From positions 73,971-137,970 of the forward strand of contig JBBQJI010000011.1 in NCBI GenBank assembly GCA_038325765.1: a stretch of DNA of 64,000 nt, read 5' to 3'. The stretch is from Xiheibacterium sp038325765. Its GTDB lineage: Bacteria > Myxococcota_A > Polyangia > Nannocystales > Nannocystaceae. Every line of letters starts with the position of its first letter. The first letter of the stretch is position 1. Below, in pieces: positions 1-9,098 of this stretch. A model generated the notes under the pieces. That model was not told where the DNA came from and searched no databases. It worked only from the letters and a program-made list of their open reading frames with translations. Both the position numbers and the translations under genes were made by a program.

Positions 1-1408
1 CGAGATCACCGATTTTGGCTCGACGCCGGGTGGCTCGGTGTTCTTCGCGATGGAGTTCCTCAACGGCGAGGATCTGTCGTCGACGATCAAGCGCGAGGGG
101 CCGCTGCCGTGGAACCGTGTGCGCGTCATGATGCAGCAGGTCTGCTCGGCGCTCAGCGCCGCCCATGCCGCAGGGATCATCCACCGCGACATGAAGCCGG
201 AGAACTGCTTCCGCATCCGCCGCGGCACCAACGAAGACTTCGTGAAGGTCCTCGACTTCGGCATCGCCAAGGTCCAGAGCGACGAGGGCGACGGCGGCAA
301 GGGACTCACGCGCACCGGGATGATCTTCGGTACGCCCGAGTACATGTCGCCGGAGCAGGCCAAGGGCGAGCGCGTCGATCACCGCGTCGACGTCTACGCC
401 TCGGGCATCATCTTGTACGAGCTGCTCACCGGCCGGGTGCCGTTCACCGCGGACACGTTCATGGGCATCTTGACCAAGCACATGTTCGAGGCGCCGCCGG
501 CCCCGAGCAGCGTGGTGCCCGGCCTCGCGATCCCGCCGGACGTGGAGGCCATCATCCTCAAGGCCCTGCAGAAGGACCGTGAGTACCGATTCCAGAGCAT
601 GGACGCGATGGCGCGCGCCATCGAGTCGGTGGGCACCGGCGCGATGCCGGTCAGCGTCGTGCGCGAGGATGTCTCGGCGCCCCGTTCGGGCCAGATCCGC
701 TTCGCGGGAAGCTCCACGTCGATCGCGCTCGACGACGATTTCGCCGAGCCGCCGCGCAGCCGTGCGGGCCTCTTCGTCGGGCTCGGCGTCGGCGCCGCGG
801 TCGTCGCGGCCGGCGCATTTTTCGCCATGCCGCGTCCCGACGCGGTAGGTGCGTCCCCCGCGGCTCCTGCAGCGGTGATCGTGGCCAACGCTGATGTGCC
901 GTCATCTGACCCGGCGCCCGCCGGCGACCCGCCGCCGACGGTGGTGCCCGAGGCCGCCACCGTCGAGGTCACCATCGCAGCGGCGGGCGTGAACGCGGCG
1001 GTACACAGCGACTCGGACGACGGCCTGCTCGGCTACACCGACACGCCGATCAAGCTCACGCGCGGCCCCTCGGCCGTATCGGTGCGCCTGCGCGCAGAGG
1101 GCTACGAGGAGCTGCTCGTCGACATCACGCCGGACGCGACGAAGACCATCTCGGCGACGCTCTCGCCCCTCGAGGCCGTGGCGGCCGATGCCGCGCCGGA
1201 CGCGAAGAGGGGGCCCCGCAACGGGGGCAAGAAGCCGGCGGGCAAGCCCACGAAGCCGGACAAGTCGAGCACTGCGGGGACACCGGCGGTGGTGCCCGAC
1301 AAGCCCGCGGTGGTGCCCGACAAGCCTGCGGTCAAGCCCGACAAGCCCGCAGATCCGAAGAAGCCCCACGGCTCACCGGATCTCAAGGACCCGTTCGGCC
1401 GGAACTGA
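1..1408 (+). CDS. Hanks-type Ser/Thr protein kinase, membrane anchored (5'-partial)
   Basis: The reading frame is open from base 2, so the gene begins outside the window and its N-lobe (P-loop, VAIK lysine) is missing here. Visible are the catalytic HRDMKPEN, the DFG motif about 24 residues later and GTPEYMSPEQ in the activation segment, so the catalytic half of the kinase is intact. After the kinase come a juxtamembrane linker, one transmembrane helix (codons around 765-835), a PEGA-like beta domain (SVRLRAEGYEEL, around 960-1170) and a Lys/Pro tail with DKPAVVP-type repeats. This layout is a transmembrane sensor kinase with its C-terminus outside the cytoplasm. The last 26 bases overlap the 3' end of the convergent M14 peptidase gene. 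The kinase call is secure; its signal and substrate are unknown. Confidence 0.93.
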   Translation, partial: EITDFGSTPGGSVFFAMEFLNGEDLSSTIKREGPLPWNRVRVMMQQVCSALSAAHAAGIIHRDMKPENCFRIRRGTNEDFVKVLDFGIAKVQSDEGDGGKGLTRTGMIFGTPEYMSPEQAKGERVDHRVDVYASGIILYELLTGRVPFTADTFMGILTKHMFEAPPAPSSVVPGLAIPPDVEAIILKALQKDREYRFQSMDAMARAIESVGTGAMPVSVVREDVSAPRSGQIRFAGSSTSIALDDDFAEPPRSRAGLFVGLGVGAAVVAAGAFFAMPRPDAVGASPAAPAAVIVANADVPSSDPAPAGDPPPTVVPEAATVEVTIAAAGVNAAVHSDSDDGLLGYTDTPIKLTRGPSAVSVRLRAEGYEELLVDITPDATKTISATLSPLEAVAADAAPDAKRGPRNGGKKPAGKPTKPDKSSTAGTPAVVPDKPAVVPDKPAVKPDKPADPKKPHGSPDLKDPFGRN

Positions 1409-2339
1409 CCGCTGCGGGGCGCGGCCTGTCGAGCGCCGCGTCGAAGTACGCGAGCAGACCGGTGACATCCTGCTCGATCCACGGCGCCGGCGTCCGTGGG
1501 TTGAAGCGCCAGAACTTCGAGGGCGCGCGCCAGTGCTGGCGCCAACTCGCGACGAGCGAGAACGTCTCGACGCAGACCGCCCAGCAGTCGAGGCCGTGGT
1601 GCAGGTGGTCCTCCTGCTCGCCCGTCCACGCGTCGATCCAGCGGCTCGCCAGCCTGCGGTAGCGGACGTGGGCTTGACTGCGGGTGAACGCATCGCACAG
1701 CGCCGCGTAGCTGCGGTACGCGGCGGCGTCGCGGACACGCGCGGGGATGAGCGTGCCCATGAACGAGTGCAGCCCCGCGGCGGCGTGGAATCCCTGCGCG
1801 CGCGCGAGCTCGTGCACCGCCCGGGTCTCGGGCTCCGACAGCGGCGAGGGGCCGCAGTAGGTCGCATCGCCCGGGACGTCGGAGCCCGCACCGGGCAGCG
1901 CGAGACGGCGGGTGCCAGGGGGCAGGGGATAGTTGCGGTTGAGATCGACGCCGCGGGCGTTGGCCCGCAGCTCGGCGAGCGGGCCCAGGCCGCCCTGCGC
2001 CCACGTGCGGCGGTAACCATCGGGATTGAGGCACGGGACCACCCAGACGTCGGCACGCCGACGCACGGCGGCCGCCAACGGGTCGTCGCTGCCCAGGCGC
2101 TCGACGAGGCCGAGCGCGACCAGGCCCCCGATCCACTCGACGCCGTGGATGTTGGCGGTGCACAGCAACGTCGCGCCGCCTGGCCCGGTGGCGCCGAGCC
2201 GAATCGCCTCGACAGGCTCGCCCTCGACGCTGGTGCCGATGACCGCAACGTCACCCTTCGACGCGAGCGCCAGCGACCGCACCACCCGCGCCCGATCATC
2301 GGGCGCGAGGTAGGGCGGTGCGATGGCGAGTTCGGTCAC
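1383..2339 (-). CDS. M14-family zinc carboxypeptidase
   Basis: The 318-residue product has the zinc carboxypeptidase hallmarks: HGVEW (His65 and Glu68 as zinc ligands), NPDGY, the substrate-binding Asn-Arg in DLNRNYP, a third zinc His in GLHSF and a catalytic Glu in CVETFS. The block YCGPSPLSEPETRAV before the third zinc ligand is typical of this family, including murein-peptide amidase (MpaA)-like and succinylglutamate-desuccinylase-like members. No signal peptide is visible, so it probably acts in the cytoplasm on peptides or murein peptides; the substrate is inference. The start is GTG overlapping the TGA of the upstream helicase gene (GTGA), which suggests translational coupling. The 3' end overlaps the convergent kinase gene by 26 bp. 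Confidence 0.85.
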   Translation of the reverse strand: MTELAIAPPYLAPDDRARVVRSLALASKGDVAVIGTSVEGEPVEAIRLGATGPGGATLLCTANIHGVEWIGGLVALGLVERLGSDDPLAAAVRRRADVWVVPCLNPDGYRRTWAQGGLGPLAELRANARGVDLNRNYPLPPGTRRLALPGAGSDVPGDATYCGPSPLSEPETRAVHELARAQGFHAAAGLHSFMGTLIPARVRDAAAYRSYAALCDAFTRSQAHVRYRRLASRWIDAWTGEQEDHLHHGLDCWAVCVETFSLVASWRQHWRAPSKFWRFNPRTPAPWIEQDVTGLLAYFDAALDRPRPAAVSSGRTGP

Positions 2340-5300
2340 GGGGGGCTGACCGGATCGACGCCGTCGGTGGCCGGCGCGGCGGTCTCCGGGGTGCCCTCGG
2401 CCTGACTCGTCATCGTTTCGTGGGCATCGCCGATCATCACGGTCGCGGGCTCTTGGGCCTCCGCCGGGGCCTCCGCGTGCTGCTCTACGGTCGTCGAGGG
2501 CTCGCCCGCTGGCGCTTCGATGGTCAACAAGGTGACGTCGACGACGAAACCGTCGATCGCCTCACCGGTGAACGCCTTGGCCAACCGTGGCCACGCGCGT
2601 CGCCCGACCTGGAACTCGGTGTCGCGATCGCCCACGGTCAGGTTGCGCACCGACTTGCCGGTGAGCCCGGTGCGATCCGCCAGCAGGTCGCGGATGTCTG
2701 CGGCCTTCTTGGCGTGGCTCCGGCCCAGCGTCAGCCGTACGTCGACCCACACATCGTCGATGATCGGCGCCTCGGTGGGGCGGGCCGAAGAGCGGCCTTC
2801 GCCGCCGTGACTGCGGCGGTGCGACTGCACCTGCGGCGCCGGCTCGTACTCCGGTTCGGGCTCGGGTTCGGCCGAGGCCGGATCCTCGAAGTCCTGGTAG
2901 TTGAAGTGCGTCGCCCAGACCTCCCAGAAGTCCTTGTGCGGCGGCACCATGAGGGGCGGCGGCGCGGGTTCGGCGTCGACTTTCTTCTTCTTGCGACGAC
3001 GGCGACGGCGACGGCGCTGGCTCTCTTCGTCGGAGCCCGCCTCGGTCGTCTCCTCGCCCTCGGACCCGCTGTCGCCCTCGTTCTCGGACTCGTTGTCGCC
3101 CTCGTCGGACGCGTCGTCGGCATCCGAATCGCCGTCGGCGTCCGCCGATGCGGTGGATGACGGAGCGGGCTCGACGCGATCGGCCGCCGTCAGATCCTCG
3201 AGCTCGACCTCTTCGGCGAGGGTGTCGAGCACCCCACGGCGGCGGGCCTTGAGCGTGAAGTCATCGAGTTCGTCGATGTCGCCGAACTGCTCGCGAACGA
3301 GCTGGAGCTCCGACTCGTCGATGTCGACGAGGATCTCGTCTTGGCCAGCGGGGCGCTGCGGCGCGACCAGCTGCTGGGTCGGTGCCGCGGGCTCGGCAGG
3401 TCCACCACGCCGACGTCCGCGTCGTCGCCGACGCCGTCGCCGCGCAGGATCGCTGGCGTCGCCCGCCTCTGCGCCGTCGTCTTCGCCGTCGGCGGGTCCC
3501 TCGTCGTCGTCGTCGTCGTCCGTCACTGCTGCGGTCGCTGCGATCGGAGCCGGTGCATCGCCCGACGACGACGCGCCGGGGGCCTCACCAGAGCGCCCAC
3601 GTCGCCGACGGCGCCGGCGGCGGCGGCCGGGATCGCCCCCTGTGGCCCCGTCACCCACGGCCTCTGCCGTCCCCTCTACGCCCCCGCCGTCGTCGTCGTC
3701 GTCGAGGCCCGCGTGCACGCCGAGCTCGAGGCCGTCACCCATCGCCGCCGGGGACGCGTTCGCGAACTCGCCCGCGGCGTCGCTGGCATCGCTGGCATCG
3801 CTGGCATCGGCCCCGATCGCGTCGTCGCCCGCGGCCTCGAGAGGCTGCACATCGGCGGCTGCGGAGGTCTGGGTGCGCTCGTCACCGTGGCCGTCGCGTC
3901 GACCGCGTCGCCGCCGGCGACGGCGACCGTCACCCTCGGGGCGTTCGGCCGCCTCGGCACTGCCCACCGCGTCGGCGCCTGCGTCGTGCGGGGCGTCGAT
4001 CGCCGACGCGTCTGTGGCGTGCTCGGTCGCGTCGCCGCCGGTCCGCGGTGGCGCATCGCCGTGGCGCGGGTCCCGATCCCGATCGCGACGTCGGCTGCGG
4101 CGGTGCTCGCCCCCGCCTTCCCGGGCCCCGTCGGTGGTCGCTGCCGTCGACTCGGTCGAGGCCGCCTCCGAAGCCGCCCAGCGCGGACGCCGTTCGCCCT
4201 CGGCGATCGACTCGGGCCCCGCCGCGCGCTCGAGTTGCGGGCGGTCCTCGCGGCCGCGCCCAGGTCCGCCTTCGTGCCTGGGCCTGTCATCCCTGGGCCT
4301 GTCATCCCGCCCACGATGCGTATCGCCCTCGCGGCCGCGGCCATCGCTCATCGGCACGCGTCCGCGTCCACGGCTGCGATCGTTGCGTTCCCACCGCCCG
4401 CGGCCGGGTTCTTGCTCGACCTCGACGCCGTTTTCGTCGACGAGCAGGCTCGGACGTTTACCGCGCTCGGCCATCCCCTTGGAGAGCAGGTACGCGATCA
4501 CCCGTTCGCCGCGGGGATCCTTCATCAGGTTGCGCGCGAGCAGGGTCCACTCCGGCGAGACGAGCTCGGGGAACAGGCTGCTGACATGATCGAGCTTGAG
4601 CTCGCTGCGCTGGGCCTGCAGATCGTCCCCGGGAGGCAGCTGGCTCTCGGTGAACGTGATCGTCGGATACTGCAACTTCAGATAGTAGAAATTGCCGAGC
4701 TCGAGCGACGAGATGAGGCTGATCGCCTTGCCCGCGCGCCCAGCCCGGCCGGTGCGACCGGTGCGGTGCACGTAGCTCTCGGCGTTCTCCGGGAACGAGT
4801 AGTTGATGACGTGGCTGATGTGCGAGATGTCGATGCCCCGGCTGGCGACATCGGTCGCCACCAGAAACCGCAGTCGACCCTCGCGCATCCATCCGAGCAC
4901 GCGCTCGCGCGCCGTCTGCGTGAGATCCGACGAGATGGGCTCGGCGGCGAAGCCCTCGCGTTGCAGCACCGAAGTCACGAGGTTGACCTCCTCGCGGGTG
5001 TTGCAGAACACCAACGCGGTGGCCGGCTCCTCGACGGCGATCACGTCGAGCAGGTCGCGGGTTTTCACCGAGCTGGTGACCGAGTAATAGGTGTGATCGA
5101 TCGCGGCCGCGGCGACGTCGTCGCCCGACAGCATGAGCGACGTCGGCGACTGCATGTAGCGCCGGGCGATGCGCTCGATCGCCGAGGGCACCGTGGCGGA
5201 GAACAGCGTGGTCTGACGCTCGCGTGGGCACGCCTCGAGGATCGCGTGGATGTCCTCGAGGAAGCCCATCGACAGCATCTCGTCGGCCTCGTCGAGGACG

Positions 5301-6109
5301 ACCATGCGGACGCGGGACAGATCGAGGGAGCGGCGACGGATATGGTCGAGCACGCGGCCGGGCGTACCGACGACGGCGTGCACGCCGGCCCGCAACGCGG
5401 CGAGCTGGGGCTGCATCGCGGTGCCGCCATAGACCGGCAGCGCGACCACGCCACCGAAGCGGGCGAGGCGTCCGAGCTCGTCGCAGACCTGCTTGGCGAG
5501 CTCGCGCGTCGGGGTGAGCGCGATGAGCTGCACGCCGGTGTCGGCGGCGTCGCCGTGCTCGAAGCGAGCGGCCAGCCACGGCACGCAGAACGCACCGGTC
5601 TTGCCGGTGCCCGTCTGCGACTGCACGAGCACGTCGCGGCCCTGGGTGATGGGCTCGAATGCCGCGCATTGGACCGGCGTGGGGTGATCCCAGCCGATCT
5701 CGCGGATGGCATCGCGCAGCGTCTGCGGCAGGTCGAACTCGTCGAACGAGCGTGACGGCGGCGCGGCGGGGGTCTGCCCGGCTTCGGAGCCCGCGGTCTC
5801 GGCGGGCGGCGTCGTGCCAGTGGCGGCGGCGTCGTGCGTGGCGTCGTCGTGCGTGGCGGAGTCGTGCGTGGCGGCGTCGTGCGTGGCGGCGTCGTGCGTG
5901 GCGGCGGCGTCGTGCTTGGCGGCGTCGTGCGTGGCGGCATCGTGCGTGGCGGCGGCGTCGTGCTTGGCGGCGTCGTGCTTGGCGGTGTCGTCGGGAGGTG
6001 CGGCGTCGGCCGTGGGGACGTCAGTCGCCGGGGTAGAAAGGATGGGCTCGCGCGACGGATCCGTCGCGCCCTCCGGCGATGCATCGCCGGGGTCGTGGAT
6101 GTGGGACAT
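2336..6109 (-). CDS. DEAD-box ATP-dependent RNA helicase with very long charged extension
   Basis: This 1257-residue protein has a complete DEAD-box core at about residues 121-480: Q-motif region WDHPTPVQ, Walker A SQTGTGKT (164-171), PTRELA, DEAD (273-276), SAT (304-306), RGIDI and HRTGRTGRAGRAG. Near the C-terminus (about 1110-1200) is a segment resembling the DbpA-type RNA-binding domain found in CsdA/DbpA helicases. Between them lie about 600 low-complexity residues in which runs of 8-11 Arg alternate with Asp/Glu-rich stretches. The N-terminus carries 5-6-residue HDAA repeats (about 43-97). Family members are usually 450-650 residues, so this one is doubled by disordered sequence. Likely roles are ribosome assembly or RNA decay. 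It starts 11 bp after the small membrane-protein gene and is coupled to the M14 peptidase. Confidence 0.93.
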   Translation of the reverse strand: MSHIHDPGDASPEGATDPSREPILSTPATDVPTADAAPPDDTAKHDAAKHDAAATHDAATHDAAKHDAAATHDAATHDAATHDSATHDDATHDAAATGTTPPAETAGSEAGQTPAAPPSRSFDEFDLPQTLRDAIREIGWDHPTPVQCAAFEPITQGRDVLVQSQTGTGKTGAFCVPWLAARFEHGDAADTGVQLIALTPTRELAKQVCDELGRLARFGGVVALPVYGGTAMQPQLAALRAGVHAVVGTPGRVLDHIRRRSLDLSRVRMVVLDEADEMLSMGFLEDIHAILEACPRERQTTLFSATVPSAIERIARRYMQSPTSLMLSGDDVAAAAIDHTYYSVTSSVKTRDLLDVIAVEEPATALVFCNTREEVNLVTSVLQREGFAAEPISSDLTQTARERVLGWMREGRLRFLVATDVASRGIDISHISHVINYSFPENAESYVHRTGRTGRAGRAGKAISLISSLELGNFYYLKLQYPTITFTESQLPPGDDLQAQRSELKLDHVSSLFPELVSPEWTLLARNLMKDPRGERVIAYLLSKGMAERGKRPSLLVDENGVEVEQEPGRGRWERNDRSRGRGRVPMSDGRGREGDTHRGRDDRPRDDRPRHEGGPGRGREDRPQLERAAGPESIAEGERRPRWAASEAASTESTAATTDGAREGGGEHRRSRRRDRDRDPRHGDAPPRTGGDATEHATDASAIDAPHDAGADAVGSAEAAERPEGDGRRRRRRRGRRDGHGDERTQTSAAADVQPLEAAGDDAIGADASDASDASDAAGEFANASPAAMGDGLELGVHAGLDDDDDGGGVEGTAEAVGDGATGGDPGRRRRRRRRRGRSGEAPGASSSGDAPAPIAATAAVTDDDDDDEGPADGEDDGAEAGDASDPARRRRRRRRGRRRGGPAEPAAPTQQLVAPQRPAGQDEILVDIDESELQLVREQFGDIDELDDFTLKARRRGVLDTLAEEVELEDLTAADRVEPAPSSTASADADGDSDADDASDEGDNESENEGDSGSEGEETTEAGSDEESQRRRRRRRRKKKKVDAEPAPPPLMVPPHKDFWEVWATHFNYQDFEDPASAEPEPEPEYEPAPQVQSHRRSHGGEGRSSARPTEAPIIDDVWVDVRLTLGRSHAKKAADIRDLLADRTGLTGKSVRNLTVGDRDTEFQVGRRAWPRLAKAFTGEAIDGFVVDVTLLTIEAPAGEPSTTVEQHAEAPAEAQEPATVMIGDAHETMTSQAEGTPETAAPATDGVDPVSPP
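5818..5992 (-). repeat. 15/18-bp tandem repeat encoding HDAA units in the helicase N-terminus
   Basis: About eleven imperfect copies of a 15-bp unit (18 bp in some copies) occur in tandem. On the plus strand the core is gtggcggcgtcgtgc. Translated on the minus strand they give THDAA, KHDAA and AATHD repeats. Because units are whole codons, copy-number change would keep the frame. This is a protein-coding minisatellite, not a CRISPR. Confidence 0.85.
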
Positions 6110-6120
6110 GTACTTGCGTC

Positions 6121-6540
6121 CTAGAGCGCGAGCAACGCACGGCGGGCCTGGGCTTCGCGGAGGCGAAGCTCCAGGTGATCACGCAGGCGGGCAGCGACAT
6201 CGTCGAGATGCTTGGTGCTCTCGATGTCACCGCGGGCGGCGCAGGCAGCCCGGGTCTCGCGGATGAGGTTGGAGACGACATCGTCTTGGGGGTCTTCCGC
6301 ACGCTCGTGCGGGGACCGCTCGGTCAGAGCCACGACCCGGTCGCGAAGGAGCTTGACGCGGTATGCACAGTCGATCGCTTCGGGCACCAGGCCCGATCTC
6401 TGCTGTGCAAGGCCTCTCGAGATGCCGACGACCCCCCAAAGGATCGCCCCGACAGCCCCCACGATACGGATCAGGGTTGCGATCCGTGCCGGCCGGGGTG
6501 GTTGGTGACCTTGATTCAGTGCGCGGTCAGTGTCCGGCAC
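6121..6540 (-). CDS. Hypothetical small membrane protein
   Basis: This 139-residue product is not recognised. It has one hydrophobic segment (about residues 22-45, IRIVGAVGAILWGVVGIS) and a charged helical C-terminal half ending in REAQARRALLAL. The predicted start is GTG. It ends 11 bp upstream of the helicase ATG and could be co-transcribed with it. The clean spacing and membrane-protein composition support a real gene, but no family can be named. Confidence 0.55.
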   Translation of the reverse strand: MPDTDRALNQGHQPPRPARIATLIRIVGAVGAILWGVVGISRGLAQQRSGLVPEAIDCAYRVKLLRDRVVALTERSPHERAEDPQDDVVSNLIRETRAACAARGDIESTKHLDDVAARLRDHLELRLREAQARRALLAL

Positions 6541-6662
6541 GGCGGCGTGCGGGTCAAGTGTCCGACGTCGGGCCCAAGTCAGTGCGTCGACTCACCAAAC
6601 CGGTTTCGGTGTCGGTCGGGCCGCAGTCGGTGGCCACGCTCGACGCGGGGCACGGCAACGCC

Positions 6663-9098
6663 TCAGCCGGGGCATCGGCCGGCGTCGGGGTCGGTGCGCG
6701 CGGTGAAGCGCACTTGACCCACCTGGCTGGCCGATAGGCTCGAGCCGCTGATCAGGCGCCGAATGCGGCACCCCTGCGGCACCTCGTTCGGCGGCTGGAG
6801 GCACTCGGCGGTGGCGTTGAGATCCACCGTGCGGGTGGCGGGGTCGGGATCGTCGACGCGGCCCGGGTGGACGAGATCGCGCCACGACCCGCGATCGAGC
6901 GGCAGGATCTGTGCGCGTCGATCGAACCCCACGAGATCGAGGGAAACCAGCACACCGCTGCGCAGGACGAGATCCCGCTCGAGCTCGGCACCGTCGTCGA
7001 CATCCCGCAGATCGAGGATCGAGATCGACGCCGGGCCGCCCTGGGATCCGGACCGGGGCAGGGCGGTCATCAGGTACACGCCGCCGGGATCGAGGGGCAA
7101 AACATAGCCGCCGCGCCTGTCGTCCACGGGATCGAAGAACGTGGAGACCTCGTGGAAGTACGGCCCGGGGATCGTCTCGACGCCCTCGCCCGGCATGCGC
7201 AGTCGTTCGGCGCGGATGATGGCGCCCTCGGATCCGCAGTCGCCGTCCACGCTCTGGGCGCAGGCGATGGCGTCGAGGACCACGCGGCCGCGGACGAGCA
7301 CCCTGCGACGCAGCGCGAGCTGCTGCGGTGCACCGGCGGGCTCGACCGCGACCGCGACGATGTCGGACGCGAACAGGCTGCCCACAGGCGACTCGATCCG
7401 AAGCCCGTAGTCGCGCGGGCTGCCGTCCGCTCCGGCGGCGAGGTCGGGCGCGATGCAGGTGGCGTCGGAGCTCGCGCCCGAGCAGTCCATCCGCCGTCTG
7501 ATGCCGCCGACGATGCCGCCAGCGCCACCGTCGGGGAGCTGGCAGTCGGCGGCCTGCCACGCCAAGCGCTCGGCGGCGTCGAGCGCCAACGTGGCCGACA
7601 CCGTGACCTCGGGGAGCGCGCCCGAGGCCGTGCGGCCGTCGCATCGGGCGAGCTGGCTGGGCTCCGCGGATGCGGCCTCCTCGGCCGTGGCCGGCAGGCA
7701 GCCGACGTCGCAGCACCGATACTCGTCGGCGCCTGAGCCAATGAGCGCGATCGACTCGGCGTCGAGCTGCAGCTCCAGCGGCACCGACACGCCCCAGTCG
7801 GGGACGCAGAGGCGGCTCGGCACCCGCGCGTCGGGGGGCACGTCGCCGGTGAACGCCGCGATCGAGGTGTCGAAGGTGTAGCTGAGGGCGGCCAGCGGTC
7901 CGGGTGGGGTCGCCGAGATCGTGAACGACCGCAGCAGCGCGGGGTTGCCCGGCTCGGCACCGATCTCGCAGTAGGTGTACACCTCGGCGCCGAACTGGCC
8001 GTCTTCGGCCGTGCTCATGGTGCCGGAGTCAGCGGTGCGTCCGGCGAGCGCGAGCACGCACTGGCGGGTCGACGGATCGCAGAGTTGCTCGCCCACGATG
8101 CACTCCGCATCCGTGGTGCACATCGGTTCACGATCGGCCGGCGCGGCGTCGTCGATCGCGTGGACGCCGAGCTTCGGTGCCCCCGATGTGTCCGCGTGCC
8201 GCACGGTCAGCTGGGCGCCGCTCACGGGACCACGCGTCTCGAGCGTCTCGCCGTCGACCACCACCATCTCGCCGATGAGGTCACGGCTGCAGCGCGGATC
8301 GTACCGCGCGCGGTAGAGAAACTGGGGGTTGCCGATGATGCTGCACTGGCCGAGGCCCGGCAGGCAGATGTTCGGATCCTCGGGGTCGCAGGCCTCGCCG
8401 GTCTGGTCGAGCTCGCAGCAGTCGGTGTCGACGGTGCACGCGTCGCCACCGCGGGGCGGTACCAGCATCTGCAGCATCGGCGCGTCGCCGTCGGGCAGCA
8501 GGCGCCACTGCACGAAGCCACCGCCGCGCAGCACCGGCGGCGTGTCGACGTCGTCATCCGGATGATAGCGCGGCCAGCGCACGGTCGTGGGGGCGAGCGT
8601 GAGCAGCTCGCCGCTCTGTTCGAGCGTGGGGTAGTCGATCCGCGGCGGCACCAGGGGACCCCGGCTGAACCGCGAGGCCTGGCTGAGCTCCATCGTGCCA
8701 TCGAGCAGGTCCTCGAGCGTGGGGGCGTCGATGTCCTCCGGCGTGCGCACGAACGCCTCGAGCTCGAAGGTCTGGGTGAGGTCGCGCCCGCGCACCGAGA
8801 GGTTGGACTGGGTCACGGTCATCTCGCGGTCGCACGCGCTGACCTCGGCGCGGAAGACGAGCTGTCCGCCGACCACTTCCTGCAGGTCGAAGCCGAGGTC
8901 GGCGATCGGCCATAGGTTGCTGTTCGGCACGCAGACGCGGGTGTCGGGGGCGCACAGATCGCCCTCGTTGGGGCAGTCGTCGTCGCTCTCACACTCTTGG
9001 GGAGAGGGCAGCGGCGCCAGGGTGCTGCACCCGGCCAACATCCCCACCGCGATGCGGCACGACCAGAGTCGGACCCGAGCGCCCGCGTCGATGCTCAT
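6663..9098 (-). CDS. Large Cys-rich lipoprotein, unknown function
   Basis: The frame is open further upstream, but the start chosen is the ATG at 9098. It overlaps the stop of the upstream lipoprotein gene (ATGA) and gives a good lipoprotein signal with lipobox LAGC (Cys24), for an 811-residue product. The early mature region ECESDDDCPNEGDLC resembles the Cys-rich phrases common in myxobacterial surface lipoproteins, and similar Cys clusters (DTDCCELDQTGEACD, CTTDAECIVGEQLCD) recur. The rest is probably beta-rich, with carboxypeptidase-regulatory-like or Ig-like segments possible. It is the last gene of the lipoprotein trio and probably sits in the outer membrane. No enzymatic motif is seen. 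Confidence 0.8.
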   Translation of the reverse strand: MSIDAGARVRLWSCRIAVGMLAGCSTLAPLPSPQECESDDDCPNEGDLCAPDTRVCVPNSNLWPIADLGFDLQEVVGGQLVFRAEVSACDREMTVTQSNLSVRGRDLTQTFELEAFVRTPEDIDAPTLEDLLDGTMELSQASRFSRGPLVPPRIDYPTLEQSGELLTLAPTTVRWPRYHPDDDVDTPPVLRGGGFVQWRLLPDGDAPMLQMLVPPRGGDACTVDTDCCELDQTGEACDPEDPNICLPGLGQCSIIGNPQFLYRARYDPRCSRDLIGEMVVVDGETLETRGPVSGAQLTVRHADTSGAPKLGVHAIDDAAPADREPMCTTDAECIVGEQLCDPSTRQCVLALAGRTADSGTMSTAEDGQFGAEVYTYCEIGAEPGNPALLRSFTISATPPGPLAALSYTFDTSIAAFTGDVPPDARVPSRLCVPDWGVSVPLELQLDAESIALIGSGADEYRCCDVGCLPATAEEAASAEPSQLARCDGRTASGALPEVTVSATLALDAAERLAWQAADCQLPDGGAGGIVGGIRRRMDCSGASSDATCIAPDLAAGADGSPRDYGLRIESPVGSLFASDIVAVAVEPAGAPQQLALRRRVLVRGRVVLDAIACAQSVDGDCGSEGAIIRAERLRMPGEGVETIPGPYFHEVSTFFDPVDDRRGGYVLPLDPGGVYLMTALPRSGSQGGPASISILDLRDVDDGAELERDLVLRSGVLVSLDLVGFDRRAQILPLDRGSWRDLVHPGRVDDPDPATRTVDLNATAECLQPPNEVPQGCRIRRLISGSSLSASQVGQVRFTARTDPDAGRCPG

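Noticed and set aside
5818..5992. Possible CRISPR or noncoding satellite
   Set aside because: The units are imperfect, lie in frame in the helicase gene and have no spacers.
2318..6266. Long plus-strand frames opposite the helicase
   Set aside because: They are Arg/Pro/Ala-rich shadows of the helicase repeats, with no domain or start context; the minus-strand gene has all helicase motifs.
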